Origin: Sinomonas gamaensis
Lineage (GTDB): Bacteria > Actinomycetota > Actinomycetes > Actinomycetales > Micrococcaceae
Direction of reading: 5' to 3'
DNA length: 64,000 nt
Assembly (NCBI RefSeq): GCF_005876955.1
Contig: NZ_SSCL01000008.1
Coordinates: 124,001 to 188,000, forward strand
A model generated the notes under the pieces. It made no database searches. It was not told the origin of the DNA and was given only the letters and a program-made list of their open reading frames with translations. Made by a program: the position numbers and the translations under genes. The stretch's first letter is position 1. Every line of letters starts with the position of its first letter. Of this stretch, positions 42,126 through 50,708 are shown piece after piece.

Positions 42126-43643
42126 ATGGACGCTAGCGCGATCAACTCGGCCATCGTCATCGCCTATCTCGCCGCGATGCTGGCCTTCGGCTGGTGGGGC
42201 AAGAGCCGCACCAAGAACAACAGCGACTACCTCGTCGCGGGCCGCCGCCTCGGCCCCCTCCTCTACACGGGCACCATGGCCGCCGTCGTCCTCGGCGGTG
42301 CCTCCACCGTCGGCGGCGTGGGCCTCGGCTACAAGTTCGGCATCTCGGGCATGTGGCTCGTGGTCGCGATCGGCTCCGGAGTGCTCCTCCTGAGCCTCCT
42401 CTTCGCTGGGATGATCCAGCGCCTCAAGATCTACACGGTCGCGCAGATGCTGACGCTCCGGTATGGCACGCGCTCGACGCAGACGTCGGGCATCGTCATG
42501 CTGGCCTACACCCTCATGCTGTGCGCGACGTCCACGAGCGCCTACGCGACGATCTTCGTGGTCCTGTTCGGCTGGGAGCGCTGGGTCGCGATCGCCGTGG
42601 GCGGCGCCATCGTGCTCGTCTACTCGACGATCGGCGGCATGTGGTCCATCACCCTCGCCGACCAGGTCCAGTTCGTCATCAAGACCGTCGGCGTGTTCCT
42701 GCTCATGCTCCCGTTCGTCCTCAACGCAGCGGGCGGCTTCGACGGGATCCGCCAGCGCGTGGACGCCTCGTTCTTCCAGTGGGACGGCATCGGCGTCCAG
42801 ACGATCATCACGTACTTCGTGGTCTACACCCTTGGCCTCCTCATCGGCCAGGACATCTGGCAGCGCGTGTTCACGGCGAAGACGCCGGGCGTTGCCCGCT
42901 GGGGCGGCACGACGGCGGGCATCTACTGCGTGCTCTACGGCCTCGCCGGCGCCGTGATCGGCATGGCGGCCCGCGTCGCGCTGCCGAACATCGACGTCAA
43001 GACCCTCGGCAAGGACGTCGTCTACGCGGAGGTCGCCACGCACGTCCTGCCGCTCGTCATCGGCGGCCTCGTCCTCGCCGCAGCCGTCGCGGCCATGATG
43101 TCCACCGCCTCGGGCGCCCTGATCGCCGCCGCGACCGTGGCGCGCACTGACGTCGTCCCGTTTGTCGCAAGCTGGTTCGGCCGCAAGGTCACAGTCGAGC
43201 ACGACCGCAACCCGGAAGAAGACGTGCGCGAGAACCGCTGGTGGGTCCTCGGCCTCGGCGTCGCGGCCATCATCATCGCGATCTTGGTCAAGGACGTGGT
43301 CGCGGCCCTGACCATCGCGTACGACATCCTGGTCGGCGGCCTCCTCGTCGCCATCCTCGGCGGCCTCGTCTGGAAGCGGGGCACCGGTCTCGGCGCGGCG
43401 GTCTCGATGGGCGTGGGCACGGTGGTCACTCTGGGCACCATGACCTGGCTCGAGATCCATGCCGCGGTTCCGCTCGACGGTATCTACGCGAACGAGCCGA
43501 TCTACTACGGCCTCATCGCTTCGGCGGTCTCCTACATCGCGGTGTCCCTCCTGACTCCGCGGACGGACGACGGCGTCATGCTCGCCTGGGAGCGCCGGGT
43601 CGCCGGAAAGGCGGAAGAGCGGGAGGCAGTCACCGCCGCCTGA
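42126..43643 (+). CDS. sodium:solute symporter (SSS family)
   Basis: A 505-residue permease with thirteen hydrophobic segments. SSS landmarks are 'NNSDYLVAGRRLGPLL', 'GGASTVGGVGLGYKFG', 'TIGGMWSITLADQVQFVIKT' and 'GQDIWQRVFTAKTPGVARWG', with the Na+-site Ser/Thr in 'AAMMSTASGALIAAATV'. It imports a small organic solute with Na+. Substrate is unknown; the neighbourhood makes a guanidino acid, polyamine or amino acid plausible. The window up to 43834 after it holds only a GC-rich imperfect hairpin. Confidence 0.9.
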   Translation: MDASAINSAIVIAYLAAMLAFGWWGKSRTKNNSDYLVAGRRLGPLLYTGTMAAVVLGGASTVGGVGLGYKFGISGMWLVVAIGSGVLLLSLLFAGMIQRLKIYTVAQMLTLRYGTRSTQTSGIVMLAYTLMLCATSTSAYATIFVVLFGWERWVAIAVGGAIVLVYSTIGGMWSITLADQVQFVIKTVGVFLLMLPFVLNAAGGFDGIRQRVDASFFQWDGIGVQTIITYFVVYTLGLLIGQDIWQRVFTAKTPGVARWGGTTAGIYCVLYGLAGAVIGMAARVALPNIDVKTLGKDVVYAEVATHVLPLVIGGLVLAAAVAAMMSTASGALIAAATVARTDVVPFVASWFGRKVTVEHDRNPEEDVRENRWWVLGLGVAAIIIAILVKDVVAALTIAYDILVGGLLVAILGGLVWKRGTGLGAAVSMGVGTVVTLGTMTWLEIHAAVPLDGIYANEPIYYGLIASAVSYIAVSLLTPRTDDGVMLAWERRVAGKAEEREAVTAA

Positions 43644-43833
43644 CGCGCGAAGGCAACAGACGACGGCGGCGAGCGGCCCTAGCGGGCGGCTCCCCGCCGT
43701 CGCCGTTCGCCGAGGAAATTACGGCGAGCCGAAGTCTGAAGGTGGGGCGCACCGGCCGAAAAACCGCGGGAATCCGGGCTAGAGTGCTGTGGGCAATGGG
43801 GCCCGCGAGAAGCCGCCCACGCCCAGGAGCACC

Positions 43834-44940
43834 ATGTCACCGTCCACCGATCCCCGCCCGCAGCCCACCCCCGCCGACTACCGCCGATGGCGGCAGTACC
43901 TCGCCGACGAGAAAGCCGAGGCGGCGCTCTACCGGTCGCTGGCGGAGCGGCGCGAAGGCGAGGAGCGCCAGATCCTCCTGGGGCTCGCGGACGCGGAAGG
44001 CCGGCACGAAGCCCACTGGACGGCCCTCCTCGGCGACCAGCTCGGAAGGCCCCGGAGCCCTTCGCTACGCAGCCAGATCCTCGGGTTCTTCGCGCGCCAC
44101 TTCGGGTCCGTGTTCGTCTTGGCGATGGCGCAGCGCGCCGAGAGCCGCTCCCCCTACTCGACCGACCCGTACGCGACCCCGGCCATGGCCGCCGACGAGC
44201 GGATCCACGAGGAGGTCGTGCGCGGTCTCGCGATCCGCGGCCGGACGCGCCTTTCCGGCTCGTTCCGGGCGGCCGTCTTCGGGGCCAATGACGGCCTCGT
44301 CAGCAACCTCTCGCTCGTCACGGGCATGGCGGCCTCCGGCGTGTCGAGCCATGTGGTGCTGCTCTCTGGTGTCGCCGGGCTCTTGGCCGGCGCGCTGTCG
44401 ATGGGCGCGGGCGAGTACATCTCCGTGCGGTCGCAGCGCGAGCTGCTTTCGGCCTCGCGCCCCACGCAGGTCACGCTCACGGCCGCGCCGGCGCTCGACT
44501 TGGATCAGAACGAACTCGTCCTCGTCTACAAGGCGCGCGGCATGAGCCAGGCTGCAGCCGAGCACCGGGCCGCGGAGCGCCTGGGCCAGTTCTCATGCGA
44601 CTGCGATCCGAGTCTTTCGCTCCATCCAGAGCGGGCCGACGAGGAGGACGAGCACGAGGCGATCGGTTCCGCCTGGCAGGCCGCCATCAGCAGCTTCTGC
44701 TTCTTCGCCTCGGGGGCGATTGTGCCGATCCTGCCGTTCCTCTTCGGGATGGTCGGGCTGCCCGCGCTGCTTCTGGCCGCCGTGCTCGTGGGCCTCGTGC
44801 TGCTCGGGACGGGTGCCGTCGTCGGGCTCCTCGCCGGCGCCTCGCCGTTGTGGCGCGCCATGCGGCAGCTCCTTATCGGCTTCGGCGCCGCCGGCGTGAC
44901 GTACGTGCTCGGCTGGCTCTTCGGGACCGTGGTCGGCTAG
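43834..44940 (+). CDS. ferritin-like/VIT1 fusion membrane protein (MbfA-like)
   Basis: A 368-residue protein. Residues 1-110 are a ferritin-like/rubrerythrin helical domain with E-x-x-A/E metal-site patterns ('EKAEAALYRSLAERREGEER', 'GLADAEGRHEAHW'). Residues 135-368 are a VIT1/CCC1 iron-manganese transporter: 'FRAAVFGANDGLVSNLSLVT', 'LLAGALSMGAGEYISVRSQR' and three C-terminal membrane segments. Such fusions export or detoxify iron or manganese. ATG 43834 follows AGGAGC six bases upstream. The first part of the transporter faces the same side as the ferritin domain. Confidence 0.9.
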   Translation: MSPSTDPRPQPTPADYRRWRQYLADEKAEAALYRSLAERREGEERQILLGLADAEGRHEAHWTALLGDQLGRPRSPSLRSQILGFFARHFGSVFVLAMAQRAESRSPYSTDPYATPAMAADERIHEEVVRGLAIRGRTRLSGSFRAAVFGANDGLVSNLSLVTGMAASGVSSHVVLLSGVAGLLAGALSMGAGEYISVRSQRELLSASRPTQVTLTAAPALDLDQNELVLVYKARGMSQAAAEHRAAERLGQFSCDCDPSLSLHPERADEEDEHEAIGSAWQAAISSFCFFASGAIVPILPFLFGMVGLPALLLAAVLVGLVLLGTGAVVGLLAGASPLWRAMRQLLIGFGAAGVTYVLGWLFGTVVG

Positions 44941-45845
44941 GGATTCTCTCCTGAGGCAAGGCGGCGCGCAGTCTCGATAACGGCGTCGACGCGCGGCGGG
45001 CGCCGGGCACCGGGGGCGACGGCAGCCACGACGCCGTTGGCGGGCACGTCATCGGCCACCGGGACGAGCACCACGCCGGACGCCGCGAACAAGTGCTCCA
45101 TCCCCCGCCACACATTTGTGACGCTGTACGCGAGGCCGCTTGAGACGAGCCCTCGGATCGTCTCCGCGACGACGCTCCTCCACCGGACTCGCGGCTCGAC
45201 GCCGGCCGACCGCGCCATGGCCAGCACCCGCTCAGCGCTGGGCGGTACGTCGAACAACACTGCGTCCTCCTCCGCGAGGTGCGCGAACCGGAGCGAGGCT
45301 CGGCCAGCCAACGAGTGGCCGACAGGGAGCATGAAGTGCGGCCGAGACTCGGCAATCGGGAGGAGGTCCACGCCGGGCACTGCCTGGAGCGAGTAGACGA
45401 GCGCGGCATCGAGCTCGCCGGCCGCGACAGCCCGCTGCAGATCCTCGGCGGCCCCCTCGAGAACGTCGACATCGACCTCGGGCCACCGGCGCCCGACCTC
45501 GGCCAGGAGACGGGGCATGAGGCGCGGGCTGATCGCGATCATGCAGCCGACGCGAACGCGTCCCCGCATCTCCTCCCAGCCCGACCGGACGGCCCCCGGC
45601 ACCTCGGCCGCCTCCGCGAGAATGCGACGTGCCCTCGTCCCGAGCGCCTGCCCCGCCGCCGTCGGCACGACGCGTTTGGAACGCGTGCGCAAGAGGAGTT
45701 CTACGCCGAGCGCCCGCTCGAGCTGGGCAATCGCCATCGACGCTGCCGCCTGGGAGATGCTGCTGCGCTTGGCGGCGTCGGTCACCGAGCCGGCGTCGAG
45801 CACTGCGACGAAGTACTCGAGCTGCCGGAGGGTGAATTCCGCCAC
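44937..45845 (-). CDS. LysR-family transcriptional regulator
   Basis: A 302-residue LTTR. The HTH at 1-60 has 'TLRQLEYFVAVLDAGSVTDA' and 'SQAAASMAIAQLERALGVEL'; a periplasmic-binding-like effector domain follows ('RVGCMIAISPRLMPRLLAEV'). The GTG start has AGGAGG upstream. It diverges from the MBL-fold gene at 45954, so it most likely controls the MBL-MFS pair. The A/T-rich 45860-45900 gap is the probable binding region. Confidence 0.9.
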   Translation of the reverse strand: MAEFTLRQLEYFVAVLDAGSVTDAAKRSSISQAAASMAIAQLERALGVELLLRTRSKRVVPTAAGQALGTRARRILAEAAEVPGAVRSGWEEMRGRVRVGCMIAISPRLMPRLLAEVGRRWPEVDVDVLEGAAEDLQRAVAAGELDAALVYSLQAVPGVDLLPIAESRPHFMLPVGHSLAGRASLRFAHLAEEDAVLFDVPPSAERVLAMARSAGVEPRVRWRSVVAETIRGLVSSGLAYSVTNVWRGMEHLFAASGVVLVPVADDVPANGVVAAVAPGARRPPRVDAVIETARRLASGENP

Positions 45846-45953
45846 CCTGCCTCCTAATCAGCAAAATAGATAAGCGTTGTTGAATTGATTGATTATACAA
45901 ATGGAGTGGGCCACAGCACACTGGAAACCAAGCCCCGAACGAAGGAGTTTCCC

Positions 45954-46976
45954 TTGGCTTCCAGCCTCGCCCCCCGCATCGTCACCCTCGGCACGGCGGG
46001 CGGTCCCCGCTGGTGGGCCGCCGCCGACTCGGGCGAGCGCACCGGGATCACCACAGCCGTCGTCGTCGGCGACGCGTTCTACCTCGTGGACTGCGGGCAG
46101 GGCGCGGGGCGACGGATCGCCCAAGCGGGTCTCGACCTCAAGGACCTCCGCGCGCTGTTCATCACCCACCTCCATTCCGACCACGTCTACGACCTCGCCG
46201 GGCTGGGCATCTTCGGCCTCTACGCGCTCCAACACCGGGTCGAGAACCCGGTGCGCATCCTGGGTCCGGGCAACCGCGGCGCGCTGCCACCGGTGTCGTC
46301 GCGCGCCGTCGTCGCCCCTTCGCCGCTCGCGCCCGCGAACCCGACGCCGGGCACCCGAGAAATGTTCGAGACGCTCATGGCCGCGCACGCCACCGACCTC
46401 AATGACCGCATCCTCGACAGCCTCAAGCCGAGCCCGCTCGAGGTATTCCAAGCCGAGGACATCGCGCTCCCCGAGGGAATCGGCTACCACCCGAACGACA
46501 ACCCAACCCCTGAGATGGCGCCCTTCGAGGTGTACCGCGACGAGCTCGTGAAGGTCACGGCGATCCTCGTGGAGCACCCGCCGGTCGCGCCGGCGTTCGC
46601 GTTCCGCTTCGACACGGCCGAGGGCTCCGTCACGATCTCTGGGGACACCTGCTTCACGCAGAACCTCGTGACGCTCGCCCAGGGCACCGGCCTCCTGCTC
46701 CATGAGGCCATCGACTTCGAGTGGGTCGAGCAGCTCTACGGCGACAAGACCGACGACGCGTCCCGCGCCGCGCGGGACCACCACTACAAGTCGCACACGA
46801 GCGTGCGCGACGCCGCGAAGGCCGCGGAAGCCGCCGGTGCCCGGCAGCTCGCGCTCCACCACCTCGTTCCCGGCCACGCGCCGGATCGCGTGTGGGAGGA
46901 GGCCGCCGAGCACTTCTCCGGGCGCTTCATCCTCCCCCGGGACCTCGACACCATCCCGTTCGGCCGCGAGCACTAA
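45954..46976 (+). CDS. MBL-fold metallo-hydrolase
   Basis: A 340-residue metallo-beta-lactamase-fold hydrolase near the RNase Z/arylsulfatase branch. The metal motif is THLHSDHVYD (HxHxDH), 'SGDTCFTQNL' supplies the bridging Asp, and 'LALHHLVPGH' the last His. No signal peptide. TTG start follows GAAGGAG. It is co-oriented with an MHS transporter 39 bp on, implying that the imported compound is a lactone or ester substrate. Confidence 0.85.
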   Translation: MASSLAPRIVTLGTAGGPRWWAAADSGERTGITTAVVVGDAFYLVDCGQGAGRRIAQAGLDLKDLRALFITHLHSDHVYDLAGLGIFGLYALQHRVENPVRILGPGNRGALPPVSSRAVVAPSPLAPANPTPGTREMFETLMAAHATDLNDRILDSLKPSPLEVFQAEDIALPEGIGYHPNDNPTPEMAPFEVYRDELVKVTAILVEHPPVAPAFAFRFDTAEGSVTISGDTCFTQNLVTLAQGTGLLLHEAIDFEWVEQLYGDKTDDASRAARDHHYKSHTSVRDAAKAAEAAGARQLALHHLVPGHAPDRVWEEAAEHFSGRFILPRDLDTIPFGREH

Positions 46977-46980
46977 TCGA

Positions 46981-46996
46981 CTCTCAGCGCTGAGAG
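46981..46996. promoter_or_regulatory. perfect 16-bp palindrome between the MBL and MFS genes
   Basis: CTCTCAGCGCTGAGAG, an uninterrupted 8+8 palindrome, four bases after the MBL stop and 19 before the MFS start. It may be a regulator site or an RNA processing hairpin. Confidence 0.5.
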
Positions 46997-47015
46997 AATA
47001 GGACAGGAGAAACCC

Positions 47016-48332
47016 ATGACCGCCCCCACGCAGCTCACCGCGGCCGCAGCGACCGGCTCGCTCAACACGAAGGACATGCGCCGCATCCTCGGCTCGTCCT
47101 TCATCGGCAGCGCGATCGAGTACTACGACTTCATGCTGTACGCGACTGCCGCGTCGCTCGTGTTCGACAAGGTGTTCTTCGCGAACCTCGGCCCCGGCTT
47201 CGCGCTGTTCGCTTCCTTCGCGACACTCGCGGTCGGGTACATCGCGCGGCCCCTCGGCGGCGTGGTCTTCGGCCACTTCGGCGACATCGTGGGCCGCAAG
47301 AAGATGCTCGTCCTCTCAATGCTCATCATGGGTTTCGGGACCGTGGCGATCGGGTTCCTGCCGACGACGGCGCAGGCCGGGATCGTCGCGCCCCTCACGT
47401 TGGTGGTCCTGCGGCTCATCCAAGGCGTCGCTGTGGGCGGCGAATGGGGCGGCGCCGCGCTCATGGCGGTCGAGCACGCCCCCGCCGCGCGGCGCGGCTT
47501 CGCCGCGGCGTTCGCCAACGCCGGCGGGCCCGCGGGCGCGGTGCTCGGCACGCTCGCCCTCTCACTCTTCGCCGCCCTCTCGGGCAAGGACTTCCTCGTG
47601 TGGGGCTGGCGCGTGCCGTTCCTCCTCAGCGCGCTGCTCATTGCCGTCGGCCTGGTGATCCGGCTGAAGGTCTCGGAAACCCCGGCGTTCCAGCGCCTCG
47701 AAGCAGCCGGGGCGCAGCGGAAGGTACCGCTCCTCGACGTCCTCCGCCACAACAAGAAGTCCGTGCTGCTCGGCCTCGCCGCCACAACCGCCTTCTACGT
47801 GTGCCAGGCGATGACGACCGTGTGGGGCGTGTCCGTGGCAGTGGAAAGCGGCGCCGACAAGAACGGCGTGCTCAACATCAAAGCTGCCGCGGCTGTCCTG
47901 ACGCTGGTAGTCTGCTTCTACTCCGCCCGTCTGAGTGACCGGATCGGACGCAACCGTGTGCTCATCGGCGCCTCGATCCTGGGGGCCGTGCTCGCGTTCC
48001 CCATGCTCTGGCTCATGACGAATGGGACGCTGTGGGGCTTCGGCATCGCGATCGTCCTCGGCAACGGGCTCGTGCAGGGCTTCCTTTACGGCCCGATCGC
48101 GGCGTACGTGGCCGAGCAGTTCCCCACGCGGAACCGGTACACCGGCGCCTCGCTGGCCTATCAGGGCGCGTCGATGCTCGGCGCGGGGTTCACGCCCATG
48201 ATCGTGGCCGGGCTGAGCCTCGCCGCGGGCGGGAGTGTGGGGCTCATCGGGGCCTTCTGGATCGCGATCCTGGCCGCAGCCGCCGTGGCCGTCCGGGTCA
48301 CGCCCGAGGGCAAGGGCCGCGAGCTCGACTGA
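47016..48332 (+). CDS. MHS-family MFS transporter
   Basis: A 438-residue metabolite:H+ symporter with twelve hydrophobic segments. Family motifs are 'SSFIGSAIEYYDFMLYATAA', 'GHFGDIVGRKKMLVLSMLIM' and 'GVAVGGEWGGAALMAVEHAP'. Typical substrates are carboxylates such as shikimate, proline betaine or alpha-ketoglutarate. ATG 47016 has AGGAGAAACCC upstream. Confidence 0.9.
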   Translation: MTAPTQLTAAAATGSLNTKDMRRILGSSFIGSAIEYYDFMLYATAASLVFDKVFFANLGPGFALFASFATLAVGYIARPLGGVVFGHFGDIVGRKKMLVLSMLIMGFGTVAIGFLPTTAQAGIVAPLTLVVLRLIQGVAVGGEWGGAALMAVEHAPAARRGFAAAFANAGGPAGAVLGTLALSLFAALSGKDFLVWGWRVPFLLSALLIAVGLVIRLKVSETPAFQRLEAAGAQRKVPLLDVLRHNKKSVLLGLAATTAFYVCQAMTTVWGVSVAVESGADKNGVLNIKAAAAVLTLVVCFYSARLSDRIGRNRVLIGASILGAVLAFPMLWLMTNGTLWGFGIAIVLGNGLVQGFLYGPIAAYVAEQFPTRNRYTGASLAYQGASMLGAGFTPMIVAGLSLAAGGSVGLIGAFWIAILAAAAVAVRVTPEGKGRELD

Positions 48333-48379
48333 GCTTCCCCTTCCCCCGACCTTCCCGTCCCCGCTCCCCCGACTTCCCG

Positions 48380-48430
48380 TTGCGCCGTCACGTTTTGCAG
48401 GGTGCACACCCTGCAAACGTGACGGCGCAA
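48380..48430. repeat. about 50-bp palindromic repeat, copy 2
   Basis: The arms begin with TTGCGCCGTCACGT at 48380-48393 and end with its complement at 48417-48430; inside, TTTTGCAGGGTG pairs with CACCCTGCAAA leaving one bulged base. It is the sister of the element at 35344-35392, and lies between the convergent MFS and LOG genes. Confidence 0.8.
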
Positions 48431-48431
48431 G

Positions 48432-49559
48432 CTAGGGGGCGAGGACGGCCACCGCCTCCTCGACCGAGTCCACGAGGTGGACCCGGTCGGCCATGCCCCG
48501 GCCCGCGGCCAGGCCCTCGAGCAGCGGCCACGCGGGAAGGTCCTCCGTCCAGTGCCGTTTCCCGACGAGGACCATCGGATTGATGGCCTCGGGCGTCGCG
48601 TAATAGTTCTCGCACGCGTCCTGGAACACCTCCTGCACGGTCCCGGCGGCGCCGGGCAGGAAGACCACGCCCCCGTTGGCCTTCTCCAGCAGAATCGCCT
48701 CCCGGACGGCGTTCGCGAAATACTTCGCGATGTGGGTCGCGAACAGATTCGGCGGCTCGTGCCCGTAGAACCACGTGGGGATGCCGAGGCTGGGCGTCCC
48801 CTCGGGGTGCAGGCCGACGACGGCGAGCGCCGCCCGAGCCCACGCGCTGACCGAGGGGCGGAAGCCGGGGACGACGGCGAGGCGACGGAGGGCCTCGTCG
48901 AGGGCATCCTCCGGCGCGGCCGAATGGTATGCGCCAAGATTGGCCGCCTCCATCGTCCCCGGACCTCCGCCCGTGGCGACCACGAAGCCCGCCGCAGCGA
49001 GTCCGCGCCCGAGGCGGGCGGCGTCGTCGTACGTCTGGCTCCCCCGCAGCGCGGCGTGGCCGCCCATGACGCCGACGATCCGCCGCCCGCGGAAGACTCC
49101 GGCGAGCGCGTCGTGGAGGGACTCGCCGATGTGGTGGTCGTGAAGGGCAACGGACAGAGCACCCTCCACGCCGGCCCTCCCCTGCTGCTTGGTCCAGGCG
49201 TAGATGAGGGCGTCCGGGGTCTCCTCGTAGGGCCGGAACTCGACCCCCTCGTACAGCTCGGTGCCGCTGTACAGGCCCGGGCGATAGGGGTTGAAGGGGA
49301 GCCCGGGGATGGCAGGGAACACGAGGGCCCCGCGGGCGCGAAGGGACTCCTCCATGCCCGGCGACAGCGTGCACCCGAGGAACACCGCACCGGAGGGGTC
49401 CATGGCCTTGAGTTCGGCGGAACGGCCGGAGAAGTCGATCGACTGCAGCTGCCACCCGGACATCCGCCGCGCGCCCCGGGCCACGAGCTCGTCGAACTGC
49501 TTGAGCGACTCGACGTCTAGCGTCCGCGGCATGGGGGTCAGCGCGGGGGTGGCGTTCAT
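48432..49559 (-). CDS. LOG-family (TIGR00730-like) protein with N-terminal extension
   Basis: A 375-residue protein whose residues 160-350 form a LOG/Rossmann domain: 'GVMGGHAALRGSQTYDDAAR' and 'VVATGGGPGTMEAANLGAYH'. The second hallmark PGGxGTxxE appears as FLPGAAGTVQEVFQ, with Ala-Ala for Gly-Gly, so phosphoribohydrolase activity on cytokinin nucleotides is uncertain. The 150-residue N-terminal extension ('GAVFLGCTLSPGMEE') repeats a Rossmann-like beginning. Similar large LOG proteins are common in Micrococcales. No partner genes are adjacent. Confidence 0.82.
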   Translation of the reverse strand: MNATPALTPMPRTLDVESLKQFDELVARGARRMSGWQLQSIDFSGRSAELKAMDPSGAVFLGCTLSPGMEESLRARGALVFPAIPGLPFNPYRPGLYSGTELYEGVEFRPYEETPDALIYAWTKQQGRAGVEGALSVALHDHHIGESLHDALAGVFRGRRIVGVMGGHAALRGSQTYDDAARLGRGLAAAGFVVATGGGPGTMEAANLGAYHSAAPEDALDEALRRLAVVPGFRPSVSAWARAALAVVGLHPEGTPSLGIPTWFYGHEPPNLFATHIAKYFANAVREAILLEKANGGVVFLPGAAGTVQEVFQDACENYYATPEAINPMVLVGKRHWTEDLPAWPLLEGLAAGRGMADRVHLVDSVEEAVAVLAP

Positions 49560-49579
49560 GGGGACAGACTAGCGGCGCC

Positions 49580-49642
49580 CGGCTCCCCAGGTTCTCCGCC
49601 CGGCTCCCCAGATTCTCAGCCGGGCTCCCCAAGTTCACAGGG
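49580..49642. repeat. three-unit 21-bp array with TCCCCA core
   Basis: Units start at 49580, 49601 and 49622 and carry CGGCTCCCCAGGTTCTC, CGGCTCCCCAGATTCTC and GGGCTCCCCAAGTTCAC. An inverted copy (GAAGAACTGGGGAGC) occurs at the end of the gap near 49717-49731, at the stop of the deaminase gene. The array lies between two co-oriented minus-strand genes. Confidence 0.8.
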
Positions 49643-49729
49643 GCAGTGGACGACGACGGAGGGCGCCAGGGCGGGTGCCGCCGCCGAGGGTGCCGAAAAG
49701 GTGGGGAATCCGGCGGAAGAACTGGGGAG

Positions 49730-50683
49730 CTAGGCGCGGGCAGGGGCGCCTGAGATGAAGGAGGCGGCAACCGAATTGGCAGCCAGAGTCCGGAAGACGT
49801 CCGGGTCGAAGCCGAAGGCGTCCCGCAGCGCCTCGAGGTTGTCGTCGAGATAGCCGCCGAAGTATGCGGGGTCGTCGGAGTTGATGGTGACCTTGAGGCC
49901 GAGATCGAGCATCTTCGGCAGCGGGTGCTCCTCAATCGAGGGCACAGCACGCAGGCGGACATTCGAGAGGGGGCAAACCGTCAACGGGATCTGCTCGGAC
50001 CCGAGTCGACGGACGAGTGCGGGGTCCTCGAGCGAGCGGATGCCGTGGTCGATGCGCTCGGCGCCAAGCACGTCCAGTGCCTCCCACACGTAATCCGGCC
50101 CGCCTTCCTCGCCGGCGTGGGCCACGACGTGCAACCCGGCGTCGCGGGCCCGCTCGAAGGTCCGGGCGAAGAGCGACGGCGGGTACCCGACCTCCGCGGA
50201 ATCCAGCCCGAGGCCCAGGATCGGCACGCCGCTGCCCAGAACGTCGTCGAGCATCGCGTCCGCGCTCGCCACCGGCTGGTCCCGCACGACGCAGGCGATG
50301 ATCCCGCCCGTCACGCCTGCTTCGGCCCCCACGGTGTCCAGCGCCCGATGAACCCCTCGCAGTACGGTCCCCGCGGGTACGCCGCGGGCCGAATGAGCCT
50401 GAGGATCCACGAAGAGCTCAACGTGCCCCACGCCTGCCGTCGCGGCTCGGCGCAGGTAGGCGGCGGTGAGCTCGTAGAAGTCGGCTTCGGTGCGCAGCAC
50501 GCGCATGTTCTCGTAGTAGAGGTCCAAGAACGACTGCAGGTCGCGGAACTCGTAGCGGAGCGCGAGCGAGGCCTCGTCAGGGTCCGCAAGCTCGATCCCA
50601 TTGGCCCGGGCCCTGTCGAAGATCATGGCCGGCTCAAGGGTTCCTTCGATGTGCACATGCAGCTCGCACCAGTCAGATGCCAT
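49730..50683 (-). CDS. adenosine/adenine deaminase family protein
   Basis: A 317-residue TIM-barrel deaminase. Zinc and catalytic residues are visible: His9 and His11 in ELHVHIEG, 'VVAHAGEEGG' (His and Glu), 'ERIDHGIRS', and 'INSDDPAYFGG' with the Asp pair. The NSDDP form is more frequent in the adenine deaminase branch, whereas adenosine deaminases have NTDDP. It deaminates a purine base or nucleoside. ATG 50683 has AAGGGAG upstream. It is followed upstream by an amine oxidase. Confidence 0.85.
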   Translation of the reverse strand: MASDWCELHVHIEGTLEPAMIFDRARANGIELADPDEASLALRYEFRDLQSFLDLYYENMRVLRTEADFYELTAAYLRRAATAGVGHVELFVDPQAHSARGVPAGTVLRGVHRALDTVGAEAGVTGGIIACVVRDQPVASADAMLDDVLGSGVPILGLGLDSAEVGYPPSLFARTFERARDAGLHVVAHAGEEGGPDYVWEALDVLGAERIDHGIRSLEDPALVRRLGSEQIPLTVCPLSNVRLRAVPSIEEHPLPKMLDLGLKVTINSDDPAYFGGYLDDNLEALRDAFGFDPDVFRTLAANSVAASFISGAPARA

Positions 50684-50708
50684 GTTGCGCTCCCTTCTGT
50701 TGAGCAGG

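Noticed and set aside
45480-45505. a further copy of the 21-bp repeat inside the LysR gene
   Set aside because: Only about 14 bases match (CGCCCGACCTCGGC), without tandem copies; it is ordinary coding sequence.
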